Part shown: piece by piece, positions 36,997 through 45,201 of the stretch | Position numbering within the stretch: the first letter of the stretch is position 1 | Layout: every line of letters begins with the position of its first letter | NCBI GenBank assembly: GCA_026387895.1 | Contig: JAPLKT010000146.1 | Span: forward strand, 43,694 to 92,652 | From: Gemmatimonadota bacterium | GTDB taxonomy: Bacteria; Gemmatimonadota; Gemmatimonadetes; Gemmatimonadales; Gemmatimonadaceae | Direction of reading: 5' to 3' | Length of the DNA stretch: 48,959 bases | Notes under the pieces: model-generated | The model's input: only the letters and a program-made list of their open reading frames with translations | Databases searched by the model: none | What the model was told of the DNA's origin: nothing | Translations under genes and position numbers: made by a program

Positions 36997-38298
36997 ATGC
37001 GAGCCCCGCGCGTGACCGGAAGGCCGATCTCCGTCGCCCAGCGCATTTATCTCTCCGATGCGGCGCTGCAGGACTCCACGGTCGATGTATCGCGGATGGC
37101 GCTGCCACCGATTGTACGTCCCACGGCCCGCCTCTCGGTGTTGGATGTCACCGAGTTCTATGGTGATACGACGGGGGGCATCCGCACCTACCTGCGCCAG
37201 AAATCGGAGTACGTGGAGGCGCGCCCGCACCTGCGACAGGTGTTGGTGCTACCATCGCCGCGCGACCACATCGCGCAGAGTGACGGGGTCCGGAGTTACC
37301 GCCTCCAGGGCCCAAGGGTCCCGAAGCAGGCGCCCTACCGCTTTATGTTGGCCACGCGAAGCAACCGCCGGATCATGCTCCACGAGCGTCCCGATGTTGT
37401 AGAAGTTGGGAGCCCAGGGTTCGTCCCGTGGATCACGAAGCTCGCCACGCGCGGTCTGGATATTCCGCTGGTGGCCTTCTGGCACAGCAACTTCCCGCGC
37501 GTCCTCGCCCCCTTCCCGGACAGGGCGAACGCCTTCCGGCGGGCGCTCTGGGACCTGGGATGGCGGTATGCGCGGCAGATCGACAAGCAGGTGGCGATGT
37601 CGATCGTCTGCTCACGCTTCGTGGCCCACGACCTCCGCGCTGCCGGGATCGACCGCGTGGCGCACATCCCACTGGGTGTGGACCTCGCGCACTTTCATCC
37701 GGGGCGTCGCGTTCGTCGCGATGCGGTGCGGGCTCGGCTTGGACTGCCGACCGGCCCGGACAGCCCGGTCGCCGGTTTCATCGGCCGTTTCGCGCCTGAG
37801 AAAGAGATTGATCTCGCGATTCGCGCGTGGCCTGAGGTCTATCGGCGCACGGGGGCAGTGCTCGCGCTGATTGGTGCTGGTCCGATGCAGGAGAAGCTTG
37901 AAGCGCTGGCTCACGGTGCCGAATGGGTGCGGTTTCTCCCCTACCAGAGCGACCGCGAGGAGCTTGCCGATCTTTTTGCTGCGCTCGACCTGTTTGTGGC
38001 GCCGAGTTCGAACGAGACCTTTGGGCTAGCGCCACTTGAGGCGCAGGCTTCGGGGACCGCGGTGATTGCCGCGAACCGCGGGGGCATTGGCGAGCAGATC
38101 GAGGCCGGTGGGGCGGGGGGGATCTTCGAGGCCGGGAGCGTTGCCAGTTTCCAGGAGGTCGCCGTGCGCCTCTTACAGTCCGACTTGGCGGTTCTTGGCG
38201 GCAAAGGGCGCGCGTACGCAGAAGCGGACCACTCGTGGGACACGGTGTTTGATCGCATTTTCACTGTGTACGAGCAGGTGAAGCGTGACCATCGGTAA
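36997..38298 (+). CDS. GT4-family glycosyltransferase
   Basis: 433 residues from ATG 36997; the much longer open frame to 36043 is antisense to aspA. An alternative start is the ATG opening MALPPIVRPTARL. GT-B fold retaining transferase: the N-terminal domain has FYGDTTGGIRTYLRQK, and the C-terminal domain has GFIGRFAPEKEIDLAIRAWP, LIGAGPM, and the nucleotide-sugar motif SSNETFGLAPLEAQASGTAVIAANRGGIGE with the E-x7-E pattern. Sugar donor and acceptor are unknown; alpha-mannosyl or glucosyl transfer to a lipid or glycan is typical. It is followed after 14 bases by a DUF2334 deacetylase-like gene, which points to envelope glycan or glycolipid synthesis. Confidence 0.9.
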   Translation: MRAPRVTGRPISVAQRIYLSDAALQDSTVDVSRMALPPIVRPTARLSVLDVTEFYGDTTGGIRTYLRQKSEYVEARPHLRQVLVLPSPRDHIAQSDGVRSYRLQGPRVPKQAPYRFMLATRSNRRIMLHERPDVVEVGSPGFVPWITKLATRGLDIPLVAFWHSNFPRVLAPFPDRANAFRRALWDLGWRYARQIDKQVAMSIVCSRFVAHDLRAAGIDRVAHIPLGVDLAHFHPGRRVRRDAVRARLGLPTGPDSPVAGFIGRFAPEKEIDLAIRAWPEVYRRTGAVLALIGAGPMQEKLEALAHGAEWVRFLPYQSDREELADLFAALDLFVAPSSNETFGLAPLEAQASGTAVIAANRGGIGEQIEAGGAGGIFEAGSVASFQEVAVRLLQSDLAVLGGKGRAYAEADHSWDTVFDRIFTVYEQVKRDHR

Positions 38299-38312
38299 GG
38301 GCTGAGGGCACT

Positions 38313-39041
38313 GTGACGATCGGGAATCAGCAGCTGCTCATCACGATTCACGATGTGACGCCCGCGCTTCAGGAGCGGGTGGAGCATTTGTGGCGTCTTT
38401 GTCGTGCCCGTGGGGTCGTGCCCGGTTTGCTCGTGGTTCCCGACTGGCACGGTGGCTCCCCGATCGAGGGAGATGCCACGTTCGGCACGTGGGTTCGGGA
38501 GCGGGCGCAGGAGGGAGCCGAGATATTCCTCCACGGCGAGCGGCACGACGAAATCGGGTCGCCTCGCACATGGCGCGATGAGCGCCGCGCGTTCGGCCGC
38601 ACGAATAAAGAAGGGGAGTTTCTCACGCTGGATTTCGATGCGGCATCGGCCAAGATCACGCGCGGTGTTGCGCGACTGCGGGCGATGGGGCTGGAGCCCA
38701 TCGGGTTCGTTCCGCCGGCGTGGCTGGCCAAGATGGACACGCACGTGGCCTGTCGGAAGGCGGGACTCGCCGTGAGCGAGGACGACGGTACCGTGTTCGT
38801 GCACACGACCAAAACCGCCCTCGCTTCGCCGGTGGTGCGCTGGAGCGCGCGAGGGGCGTTCCGCTCGTACGGATCGGTGCTTCAGGAGCGACTGCGGTGG
38901 AAGTTGCAGCGCAGCGCCCCAGTCATGCGACTGGCGCTGCATCCCGCAGACCTCGACCATCCGGCGGTAGAACGGAGTATCGATCGCGCCTTGGAAGCCT
39001 GGCTCGGCCTTCGAGTACAGACCTTCTACCGTGCGCTGTAG
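38313..39041 (+). CDS. DUF2334 polysaccharide deacetylase-like protein
   Basis: 242 residues from GTG 38313, with GAGGG just upstream. It starts with the metal-binding LLITIHDVTPA (H13, D14), and later has EIFLHGERHDEI with further His/Asp ligands, GFVPPAWLAK, and a late ALHPADLDHP. This is the TIM-barrel-like carbohydrate esterase 4-related DUF2334 family, expected to remove N-acetyl groups from amino sugars with a divalent metal. It has no signal peptide, so it acts in the cytoplasm, perhaps on a lipid-linked sugar made with the preceding glycosyltransferase (14 bases away). Confidence 0.87.
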   Translation: MTIGNQQLLITIHDVTPALQERVEHLWRLCRARGVVPGLLVVPDWHGGSPIEGDATFGTWVRERAQEGAEIFLHGERHDEIGSPRTWRDERRAFGRTNKEGEFLTLDFDAASAKITRGVARLRAMGLEPIGFVPPAWLAKMDTHVACRKAGLAVSEDDGTVFVHTTKTALASPVVRWSARGAFRSYGSVLQERLRWKLQRSAPVMRLALHPADLDHPAVERSIDRALEAWLGLRVQTFYRAL

Positions 39042-39136
39042 CCCCTGAGGGACTCCTCTGGAGGCCCCGGACCTGTCCCGCTCGTGAGCCGCTCGCTACA
39101 ATAGCGGAGTACCCCCATCCGCCTTGGAGCTCAGCC
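39042..39136 (+). promoter_or_regulatory. probable promoter region before the asparaginase-family gene
   Basis: 95 bases. A -10-like TACAAT at 39097-39102 lies inside a small inverted repeat (CCGCT...AGCGG). No good -35 is seen. A separate promoter here would start a transcript for the hydrolase and the channel. Confidence 0.3.
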
Positions 39137-40306
39137 GTGCCCAACTCCCGCCGCGAATTCCTCGAGAAATCGGCTGCCCTGGCCGCCCTCGGTTTCCTCC
39201 CCCGTGAGCTTAGCGCCACCGAGTGGCTCGACGAGCGCGAGCGCGCACGACGCGCGGTGCCGACGTCGAACTTTCGCGCCCGCCCGGTGATTGTTGGCTC
39301 GGCCAACGGGTTCCACACGGATCGTCCGGCTGGCGTGAAGATCGCCTACGACAAGATCATGGCGGGGGGCGATCCGCTCGACGCCGTGATTGCCGGAGTG
39401 AATACCCAGGAACTTGACCCCACGGATCAATCCGTTGGACTTGGCGGGTTGCCCAACGAGGAAGGGGTAGTACAGCTCGACTCCAGCTGCATGCACGGCC
39501 CCACTAAGCGCGCCGGTTCGGTCGCGGGGCTCGAGGGGATTGCCACGCCGAGTCTCGTGGCGAAAGCGGTGATGGATTACACCGATCACCTGATGCTCGT
39601 TGGGGCCGATGCCAAGCGCTTCGCCCTCGCGATGGGGTTCAAGGAGCAGGATCTGCTGACGGAGAAGTCCAAGCAGGATTGGTTGCGCTGGAAAGCGAGC
39701 AAGCCGACCGGCGGCTGGACCAACGCCGACAAGCGCGCCGCGTGGCTCAAGTGGAACGCCGATCGCGGGAACCTCAAAAGCCAGCCAGAGAAGGGCGGCT
39801 TTGACGAGAACGCGGCACTCAACTGGACGCACGGCACGATCAACATGGACGCCGTGACGGCGAGCGGTGATATCGCCAGCGTCACGACCACGAGCGGGAT
39901 GGCGTGGAAGATTCCCGGTCGCATCGGCGACTCGCCGATCATTGGGGCCGGGCAGTATTGCGATAACACCGTTGGCGCGGCGGGAAGCACCGGACGCGGC
40001 GAGAGCAACATCATGGTGTGCGGCGCATTCTTGGCGGTGGAGTTCATGCGGCAGGGGAAGACGCCGGAAGAGGCGCTGATGCTCGTGATGAAGCGGGTGA
40101 TTGCCATGAGCGAGAAGCGTCTGCTCGACGACAACGGGCGCCCCTACTTCGATCTCGATTTCTATGCGGTGACCAAGGACGGTCGTGTGGCAGGCGCCTG
40201 CGCGTACGAGGGGAGTTCGTTCGCGACGTGCGACGAGAAGGGGCCGCGGCTGATCAAATCGGCGTATCTCTTCAAGGCGTCCGAGCGCCCCAAGCCGCGG
40301 AGCTGA
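39137..40306 (+). CDS. Tat-exported asparaginase/glycosylasparaginase-family Ntn hydrolase
   Basis: 389 residues from GTG 39137. Twin-arginine type signal SRREFLEKSAALAALGF at residues 4-20. The mature protein matches isoaspartyl peptidase/L-asparaginase and N4-(beta-N-acetylglucosaminyl)-L-asparaginase: GGDPLDAVIAGVN, VGLGGLPNEEG, DSSCMHGPTKRAG, and the autocleavage site HGTI with T234 as new N-terminal nucleophile, followed by GDIASVTTTSGMAWK and the glycine-rich GAGQYCDN. The precursor should self-cleave before T234. The TI/GGLPNEEG pattern resembles the glycosylasparaginase side. Products would be aspartate and ammonia or a sugar amine. It ends one base before the ATG of the channel gene. 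Confidence 0.9.
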   Translation: MPNSRREFLEKSAALAALGFLPRELSATEWLDERERARRAVPTSNFRARPVIVGSANGFHTDRPAGVKIAYDKIMAGGDPLDAVIAGVNTQELDPTDQSVGLGGLPNEEGVVQLDSSCMHGPTKRAGSVAGLEGIATPSLVAKAVMDYTDHLMLVGADAKRFALAMGFKEQDLLTEKSKQDWLRWKASKPTGGWTNADKRAAWLKWNADRGNLKSQPEKGGFDENAALNWTHGTINMDAVTASGDIASVTTTSGMAWKIPGRIGDSPIIGAGQYCDNTVGAAGSTGRGESNIMVCGAFLAVEFMRQGKTPEEALMLVMKRVIAMSEKRLLDDNGRPYFDLDFYAVTKDGRVAGACAYEGSSFATCDEKGPRLIKSAYLFKASERPKPRS

Positions 40307-40307
40307 C

Positions 40308-41354
40308 ATGAGCCATAGCGAGCACGAATTCGAGGAGCTCAAGCGCCGCGTCGTCACAGCGGCGCTGGCGCTAGTGTCCGTGTTCGTGGTCGCGGTGGTG
40401 GGCTACCGGATTATCGGTGGCGACCAGCACGGATGGCTCGACGCGCTATACATGTCGGTCATCATGCTCACGACCACCGGGTTGAAGGAGGTCGTGCCCA
40501 CCGATTCAGTTGGCGCCCAGCTTTTCACGATGGCGATTTTGCTCTTTGGAGCGACCGCCGCGGTATACACGCTCTCGATGATCACAGCCTTCATCGTCGA
40601 GGGCAACTTGACCCAGGGATTCCGGAGACGTCGCATGCAGAAACGGATCGATGCCATGACGGGGCACTTTATCGTGTGCGGCGCCGGACAGACCGGCACC
40701 AGTGTGCTTCGTGAACTTGTACGGACACAACGCGAGTGCGTGACGATCGAGCAGCACCACGCGAACATCGTCTCACTCGAAACGGAGTTGCCCGACGTTC
40801 CAGCCCTCCACGGCGACTGCTCGGACGACGACACGTTGATTCGCGCCGGCATCCAGCGTGCCGCAGGACTCGTGGTGTGCACCGATGACGACAAGAATGC
40901 GCTGGTCACCACCGTGCTCGCGCGACAGCTGAATCCGAACATCCGCGTGATTGCTCGCGTCTCCACCGACAAAGCCTCGGCTCGGTTGAAGCAGGCGGGA
41001 GCCGATGGCGTGGTGTCGCCCGCGCAGATTGGCGGCATGCGCCTCGTGAGTGAACTCATCCGTCCGACGGTCGTGACGTTCCTCGACACGATGCTGCGCG
41101 ACACGAACCGGAACCTGCGCATCGAGGAAGTCCCGGTCAGCGACGGAAGCGCACTCGCGGACCAGCCCATTGCCGCGCTGCACCTCCACGACGCGGGCGC
41201 GAGCATGCTCCTCCTGGCGATGCGGACGGCCACCGGCGAGTATCTCTTCAATCCCGCCGACAACACCATAGTTCGTGCGGGGTGTCAGCTGATCCTGATG
41301 GGCGACCCCGCGGGAGTCGCCGCGCTCAGGGAGAAGGCGACTCTGGCTTCGTGA
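40308..41354 (+). CDS. potassium-channel-like protein with RCK (TrkA-N) domain and altered filter
   Basis: 348 residues. N-terminal two-helix pore module (AALALVSVFVVAVVGYRI; AILLFGATAAVYTLSMITAFIV), then a Rossmann RCK domain starting HFIVCGAGQTGTSVLREL, and a C-terminal TrkA-C-like part (about 260-345). This is the MthK/GsuK/Kch-like layout in which cytosolic RCK domains gate a K+ pore. The pore loop reads MLTTTGLKEVVP at 53-64, where TTVGYGDxVP is canonical: the second glycine of the GYG filter is a lysine (K60) and the tyrosine a leucine. K+ selectivity, or conduction itself, is therefore doubtful. The gene is separated by one base from the asparaginase-like gene. Confidence 0.88.
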   Translation: MSHSEHEFEELKRRVVTAALALVSVFVVAVVGYRIIGGDQHGWLDALYMSVIMLTTTGLKEVVPTDSVGAQLFTMAILLFGATAAVYTLSMITAFIVEGNLTQGFRRRRMQKRIDAMTGHFIVCGAGQTGTSVLRELVRTQRECVTIEQHHANIVSLETELPDVPALHGDCSDDDTLIRAGIQRAAGLVVCTDDDKNALVTTVLARQLNPNIRVIARVSTDKASARLKQAGADGVVSPAQIGGMRLVSELIRPTVVTFLDTMLRDTNRNLRIEEVPVSDGSALADQPIAALHLHDAGASMLLLAMRTATGEYLFNPADNTIVRAGCQLILMGDPAGVAALREKATLAS

Positions 41355-41478
41355 CTGCCGCACGCTGGTGGTCGTCGGCGGCAACGTTCCGTCCGCCGCC
41401 TGGGCCACCGGTGCAGGGGAGCGGAGCAACGGGCTAGATTTCTCTTCAGGGATCCCCGCCGCTCACCGCCCAACGACC

Positions 41479-43983
41479 ATGACTGACCACCCCGCGACTC
41501 CGGACGTCCAGCGCGACGAACCGGTCGGTTACGACCCCGCTGTCGTCGAACGCACCTGGCGTGACCGCTGGCAGCAGCGCGGCACCAACCGTGCGAAGAT
41601 CGCCGACGCCACGAAGCCGTACTATGCGCTGCTGATGTTTCCCTATCCGTCGGCCGAGGGGCTCCATGTGGGCAACCTCTTTGCCTTCACGGGAAACGAC
41701 ATCTACGCGCGCTTCCAGCGGTTGCAGGGGTTTGACGTGTTCGAGCCGTTCGGGTTCGACGCTTTCGGTATTCACTCGGAGAACTACGCGCTGAAAGTCG
41801 GCGTGCATCCCACCGAAATGATTCCGCGCAACGTCGCGAACTTCACACGTCAGGTACAGCGCGCCGGTATCATGGTGGACTGGGATCGTACGGTCGACAC
41901 CACGGATCCGTCGTACTACAAGTGGACGCAGTGGGTCTTCCTGCAACTCTACAAGCAGGGGCTCGCCTTCAAGAAGAAGGCGGCGGTCAACTGGTGCCCC
42001 AACGACAAGACGGTGCTCGCCAACGAGCAAGTCGAAGGCGGCAAGTGCGAGCGCTGCGGCGCCGAAGTGGAACAGCGATTCCTCGAGCAGTGGTTCTTCC
42101 GCATCACCGACTACGCCGAGCGCCTGCTCAACAACATCGAAGGGCTCGACTGGTCGAACACGACGCGCACGGCGCAGCGCACCTGGATTGGGAAATCCGA
42201 AGGGGCGGAGCTGAAGTTCCGCGTGGTAAACCCGTTCGAAGGAGCGGGGAGCGCTGCCGTGCACGAGACGTCAGAAACGATGGCCGTGCAGGACATCACC
42301 GTCTTCACTACCCGCGCCGACACCATCTTCGGCGCCACGTACCTCGTGCTCTCGCCGGAACATCCGCTGCTCGAGGATATCACGAGCGGGGACCAGCGCG
42401 ACGCGGTGGCGGCCTACCGTCAGCAGGCGTCCAAGCAGGATTTGATTACGCGCAAGACGACCAAGACCAAAACCGGCGTGTTCACGGGCGCGTACGCCGC
42501 AAACCCAGCCACTGGGGCGCTCATCCCAATCTGGACCGCCGACTACGTGCTGATGGAGTACGGCACCGGCGCCATCATGGCCGTCCCAGGGCACGACGAG
42601 CGTGATTTTGAGTTTGCGCAGGTCTTCGATCTCCCCATCGTGCGCGTGGTTGCGGGCACGGGACAAGACGGCCGCACGCCGCTCGCCGAAGCCTACACGG
42701 ACGACGCCGACGCACGCCTCGTGAACAGCCAGCAGTTCAACGACCGACCTGTGGACGAGGCCAAGCGTCACGTCACCGCGTGGCTGGAGTCGAAGTTCGC
42801 CGGCAAGCCGGTCGTCAACTATCGCTTGCACGATTGGTGCATCTCGCGCCAACGCTATTGGGGGCCACCGATCCCGATCATCTACTGCGACGACTGCGGA
42901 ACCGTGCCAGTCCCCGAGTCGCAGTTGCCCGTGCTGCTCCCCAACATCCCCGACTTCAAGCCGGACGACTCAGGGATATCGCCGCTCGCACGCCACGCCG
43001 AGTGGTTCCACGTGCCGTGCCCAACGTGCGGCAAGCAGGCGCGGCGCGAAACCGATGTCTCCGACACGTTTCTCGACAGCGGCTGGTACTTCCTCCGCTA
43101 TCCGAGCGTTGGCCGTGACGATGTGCCGTTCGACCGCGAGACCACCAAGAAGTGGCTTCCTGTCAATTCGTACATTGGTGGCAACGAGCACGCGGTGCTG
43201 CATCTGCTCTACTCGCGCTTCCTCACGATGGTCATGAAGGACGCAGGGCATTTGGACTTCGAGGAACCGTTCACGAAGTTCCGTGCCCACGGCATGATCA
43301 TTCGTGATGGCGCCAAGATGTCCAAGTCGAAGGGGAATATCGTGCACCCCGACGACTACATCGACGCGTGGGGCGCGGATACGTTCCGTACGTATCTGAT
43401 GTTCCTCGGACCGTTCGAGGAGGGGGGTGATTTCCGCGACGCTGGAATCAGCGGTGTGAAGCGTTTTCTCGATCGCCTCTGGAAGTCAGTACACGCCGCC
43501 GCCATCGAGGGCGCGCCAGACGCTGTGGTCATGCGCGCGCTTCACGCGACCATCAAGAAGGTTGGCGAGGATGTGTCGAAGCTCTCGTACAACACCGCAG
43601 TTGCCGCGATGATGGAGTACATGAACGTGCTGCGGCGTGGCGAGCGCCACCCGCATCGTGACGAAGTGCTCCCCGTGGTGCAGCTCGTGGCGCCCTTTGC
43701 GCCGCATATCGCGGAAGAACTGTGGTCGGTACTCGGACACGAGCAAAGTGTGTTCGACTCCGGCTGGCCGACCTTCGATCCATCGCTGCTCGGCGGCGAA
43801 ACGATTACGATTGCCGTGCAGATTGGCGGCAAGACGCGTGGAACGGTGGCGGTGGCGAAGTCCGCTACGCAGGACGACGTCTATGCCGCCGCGATGACGG
43901 ATGCGTCGATTGCCAAGTTCGTGACGGGGACGCCAAAGAAAATCGTGTTCGTTCCTGGGCGTCTGCTGAGCATCGTGCTTTAG
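41479..43983 (+). CDS. leuS: leucyl-tRNA synthetase
   Basis: 834 residues from ATG 41479 (MTDHPATPDVQRDE). Class I synthetase: the HIGH motif appears as HVGN (H63) in FPYPSAEGLHVGN, and KMSKS is at 613-617. The zinc-1 module (NWCPNDKTVLANEQV and CERC), the CP1 editing domain (about 230-430, with TTRADTIFGATYLVLSPEHP and the GTGAIMAVPGHDERD core) and C-terminal anticodon-binding helices are present, so it can both charge tRNA-Leu and clear mischarged tRNA. Normal length. The 124-base upstream gap contains a -10-like TAGATT near 41437 but no T-box or attenuator that I can see. Confidence 0.97.
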   Translation: MTDHPATPDVQRDEPVGYDPAVVERTWRDRWQQRGTNRAKIADATKPYYALLMFPYPSAEGLHVGNLFAFTGNDIYARFQRLQGFDVFEPFGFDAFGIHSENYALKVGVHPTEMIPRNVANFTRQVQRAGIMVDWDRTVDTTDPSYYKWTQWVFLQLYKQGLAFKKKAAVNWCPNDKTVLANEQVEGGKCERCGAEVEQRFLEQWFFRITDYAERLLNNIEGLDWSNTTRTAQRTWIGKSEGAELKFRVVNPFEGAGSAAVHETSETMAVQDITVFTTRADTIFGATYLVLSPEHPLLEDITSGDQRDAVAAYRQQASKQDLITRKTTKTKTGVFTGAYAANPATGALIPIWTADYVLMEYGTGAIMAVPGHDERDFEFAQVFDLPIVRVVAGTGQDGRTPLAEAYTDDADARLVNSQQFNDRPVDEAKRHVTAWLESKFAGKPVVNYRLHDWCISRQRYWGPPIPIIYCDDCGTVPVPESQLPVLLPNIPDFKPDDSGISPLARHAEWFHVPCPTCGKQARRETDVSDTFLDSGWYFLRYPSVGRDDVPFDRETTKKWLPVNSYIGGNEHAVLHLLYSRFLTMVMKDAGHLDFEEPFTKFRAHGMIIRDGAKMSKSKGNIVHPDDYIDAWGADTFRTYLMFLGPFEEGGDFRDAGISGVKRFLDRLWKSVHAAAIEGAPDAVVMRALHATIKKVGEDVSKLSYNTAVAAMMEYMNVLRRGERHPHRDEVLPVVQLVAPFAPHIAEELWSVLGHEQSVFDSGWPTFDPSLLGGETITIAVQIGGKTRGTVAVAKSATQDDVYAAAMTDASIAKFVTGTPKKIVFVPGRLLSIVL

Positions 43984-43998
43984 TATGCGTCCGGATTC

Positions 43999-45126
43999 CT
44001 ACAGCGCCTTCGAAATCCACTCCCCGACGTAGTACCCAATCGCGGCGACACCGAGGCCCACGACGAACATGTCCATGCCAGAGCGAATCACGCCACGTCC
44101 GGTGAACACGCTCCGCATAGCGCCTACGAGGAAGTGACTCCCCATGGCAAGGGCGAAGCTCAGCCAGATGGCTGACGCGCCATCGAGGAAAATGAATGGA
44201 GCCACCGGAATAAACGAACCAATGGCGGTGGCCACACCGGTAATCCAGGCTTCGCGCATCGGTGAGCCTGGGTCGCCGCTGATTTTCAGTTCTTCCTGAA
44301 CTTGTTCAACGAGCATGCGTTCCGGATCCGCCATCACCTCGGTCGCGAGGGCGTAGGCCTGCTCCTTCTGCATCCCCTTCATCTCGTAAATCAGGGCGAG
44401 TTCGTCGCGCTCCACTTCCGGCATCAACGCGATCTCGTCCTTCTCCATCGCAATCTCGTTGAGATACACTTCGTGCTGAGACTTCGCCGCTAAGTAGCCG
44501 CTGGACCCCATCGATAGCGAGTTCGCGACAATGCCGGCGACGCCAGCCACAATGACGGCGTGATGCTGCGCCGCGACCGTCGCGCCAATCACGCCCGCGG
44601 CGAGGCCGAAGTTCGCGGTCAGGCCGTCGTTGAAGCCGTAGACGACGTTCCGGAGCAGTCCACCGGATTCCGTCTGATGCCACGGCTCTGCGTGCTTGCC
44701 GGCCAGCTGCGCAATTTCCGCTGCATGCTCTTTGGATTCGCGCGCGAGTAACAGCGCTTCGTCGCCACCGGCCGCGCCCTTCGGCGTCGAGCGATGCATG
44801 TCGAGGTATGCTTTGACTTCGCGTCCTTCCTCGCTCAACAGCATTGGGAGCAGGAATCCAGGACCGAAGCGACGCCCAAGGAAGGCGAGCAGTCGCGTTC
44901 GTCCGGTGGGATGGAACGCGCGCAGCGTGCCGCCGTTCTGGACAATCAGATCAGCCCAAATCGTGACGTGGCGGTCCTCCACGTCGGCGAGACGGCGGAA
45001 GACGTCAGCCTTCGACGCGTCCGGCTCTAACGTCGCGAGCAGTCGGTACAAGAAGGCGGCATCCGCCTCGTCCTGCCAGTGATGCTCGAAGGCGTGCAGG
45101 TCCGCCGATTTCAGAGAGGCACTCAT
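43999..45126 (-). CDS. mbfA: MbfA-type iron exporter: ferritin-like domain fused to VIT1/CCC1 membrane domain
   Basis: 375 residues from ATG 45126 (MSASLKSADLHAFEH); an in-frame start at 45144 adds six residues. Residues 1-140 form a rubrerythrin/ferritin-like bundle with E20 and the E50-x2-H53 pair (DVEDRH) and a second set around RESKEHAAEI (130-138). From about 150, GGLLRNVVYGFNDGLTANFGLAAGV starts the VIT1/CCC1 transporter domain with about five membrane helices and the cytosolic helical insert rich in Glu and Met (MEKDEIALMPEVERDELALIYEMKGM). Characterised MbfA proteins export iron or manganese and protect against oxidative stress. It converges with leuS, 15 bases away. Confidence 0.92.
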   Translation of the reverse strand: MSASLKSADLHAFEHHWQDEADAAFLYRLLATLEPDASKADVFRRLADVEDRHVTIWADLIVQNGGTLRAFHPTGRTRLLAFLGRRFGPGFLLPMLLSEEGREVKAYLDMHRSTPKGAAGGDEALLLARESKEHAAEIAQLAGKHAEPWHQTESGGLLRNVVYGFNDGLTANFGLAAGVIGATVAAQHHAVIVAGVAGIVANSLSMGSSGYLAAKSQHEVYLNEIAMEKDEIALMPEVERDELALIYEMKGMQKEQAYALATEVMADPERMLVEQVQEELKISGDPGSPMREAWITGVATAIGSFIPVAPFIFLDGASAIWLSFALAMGSHFLVGAMRSVFTGRGVIRSGMDMFVVGLGVAAIGYYVGEWISKAL

Positions 45127-45201
45127 ACAGAGAATATGGCGCACCGGCCGATCCGGTGGCGGCTACGCGTGGAGGAAAACGCCGAGATCGCGCTGACGTT
45201 G

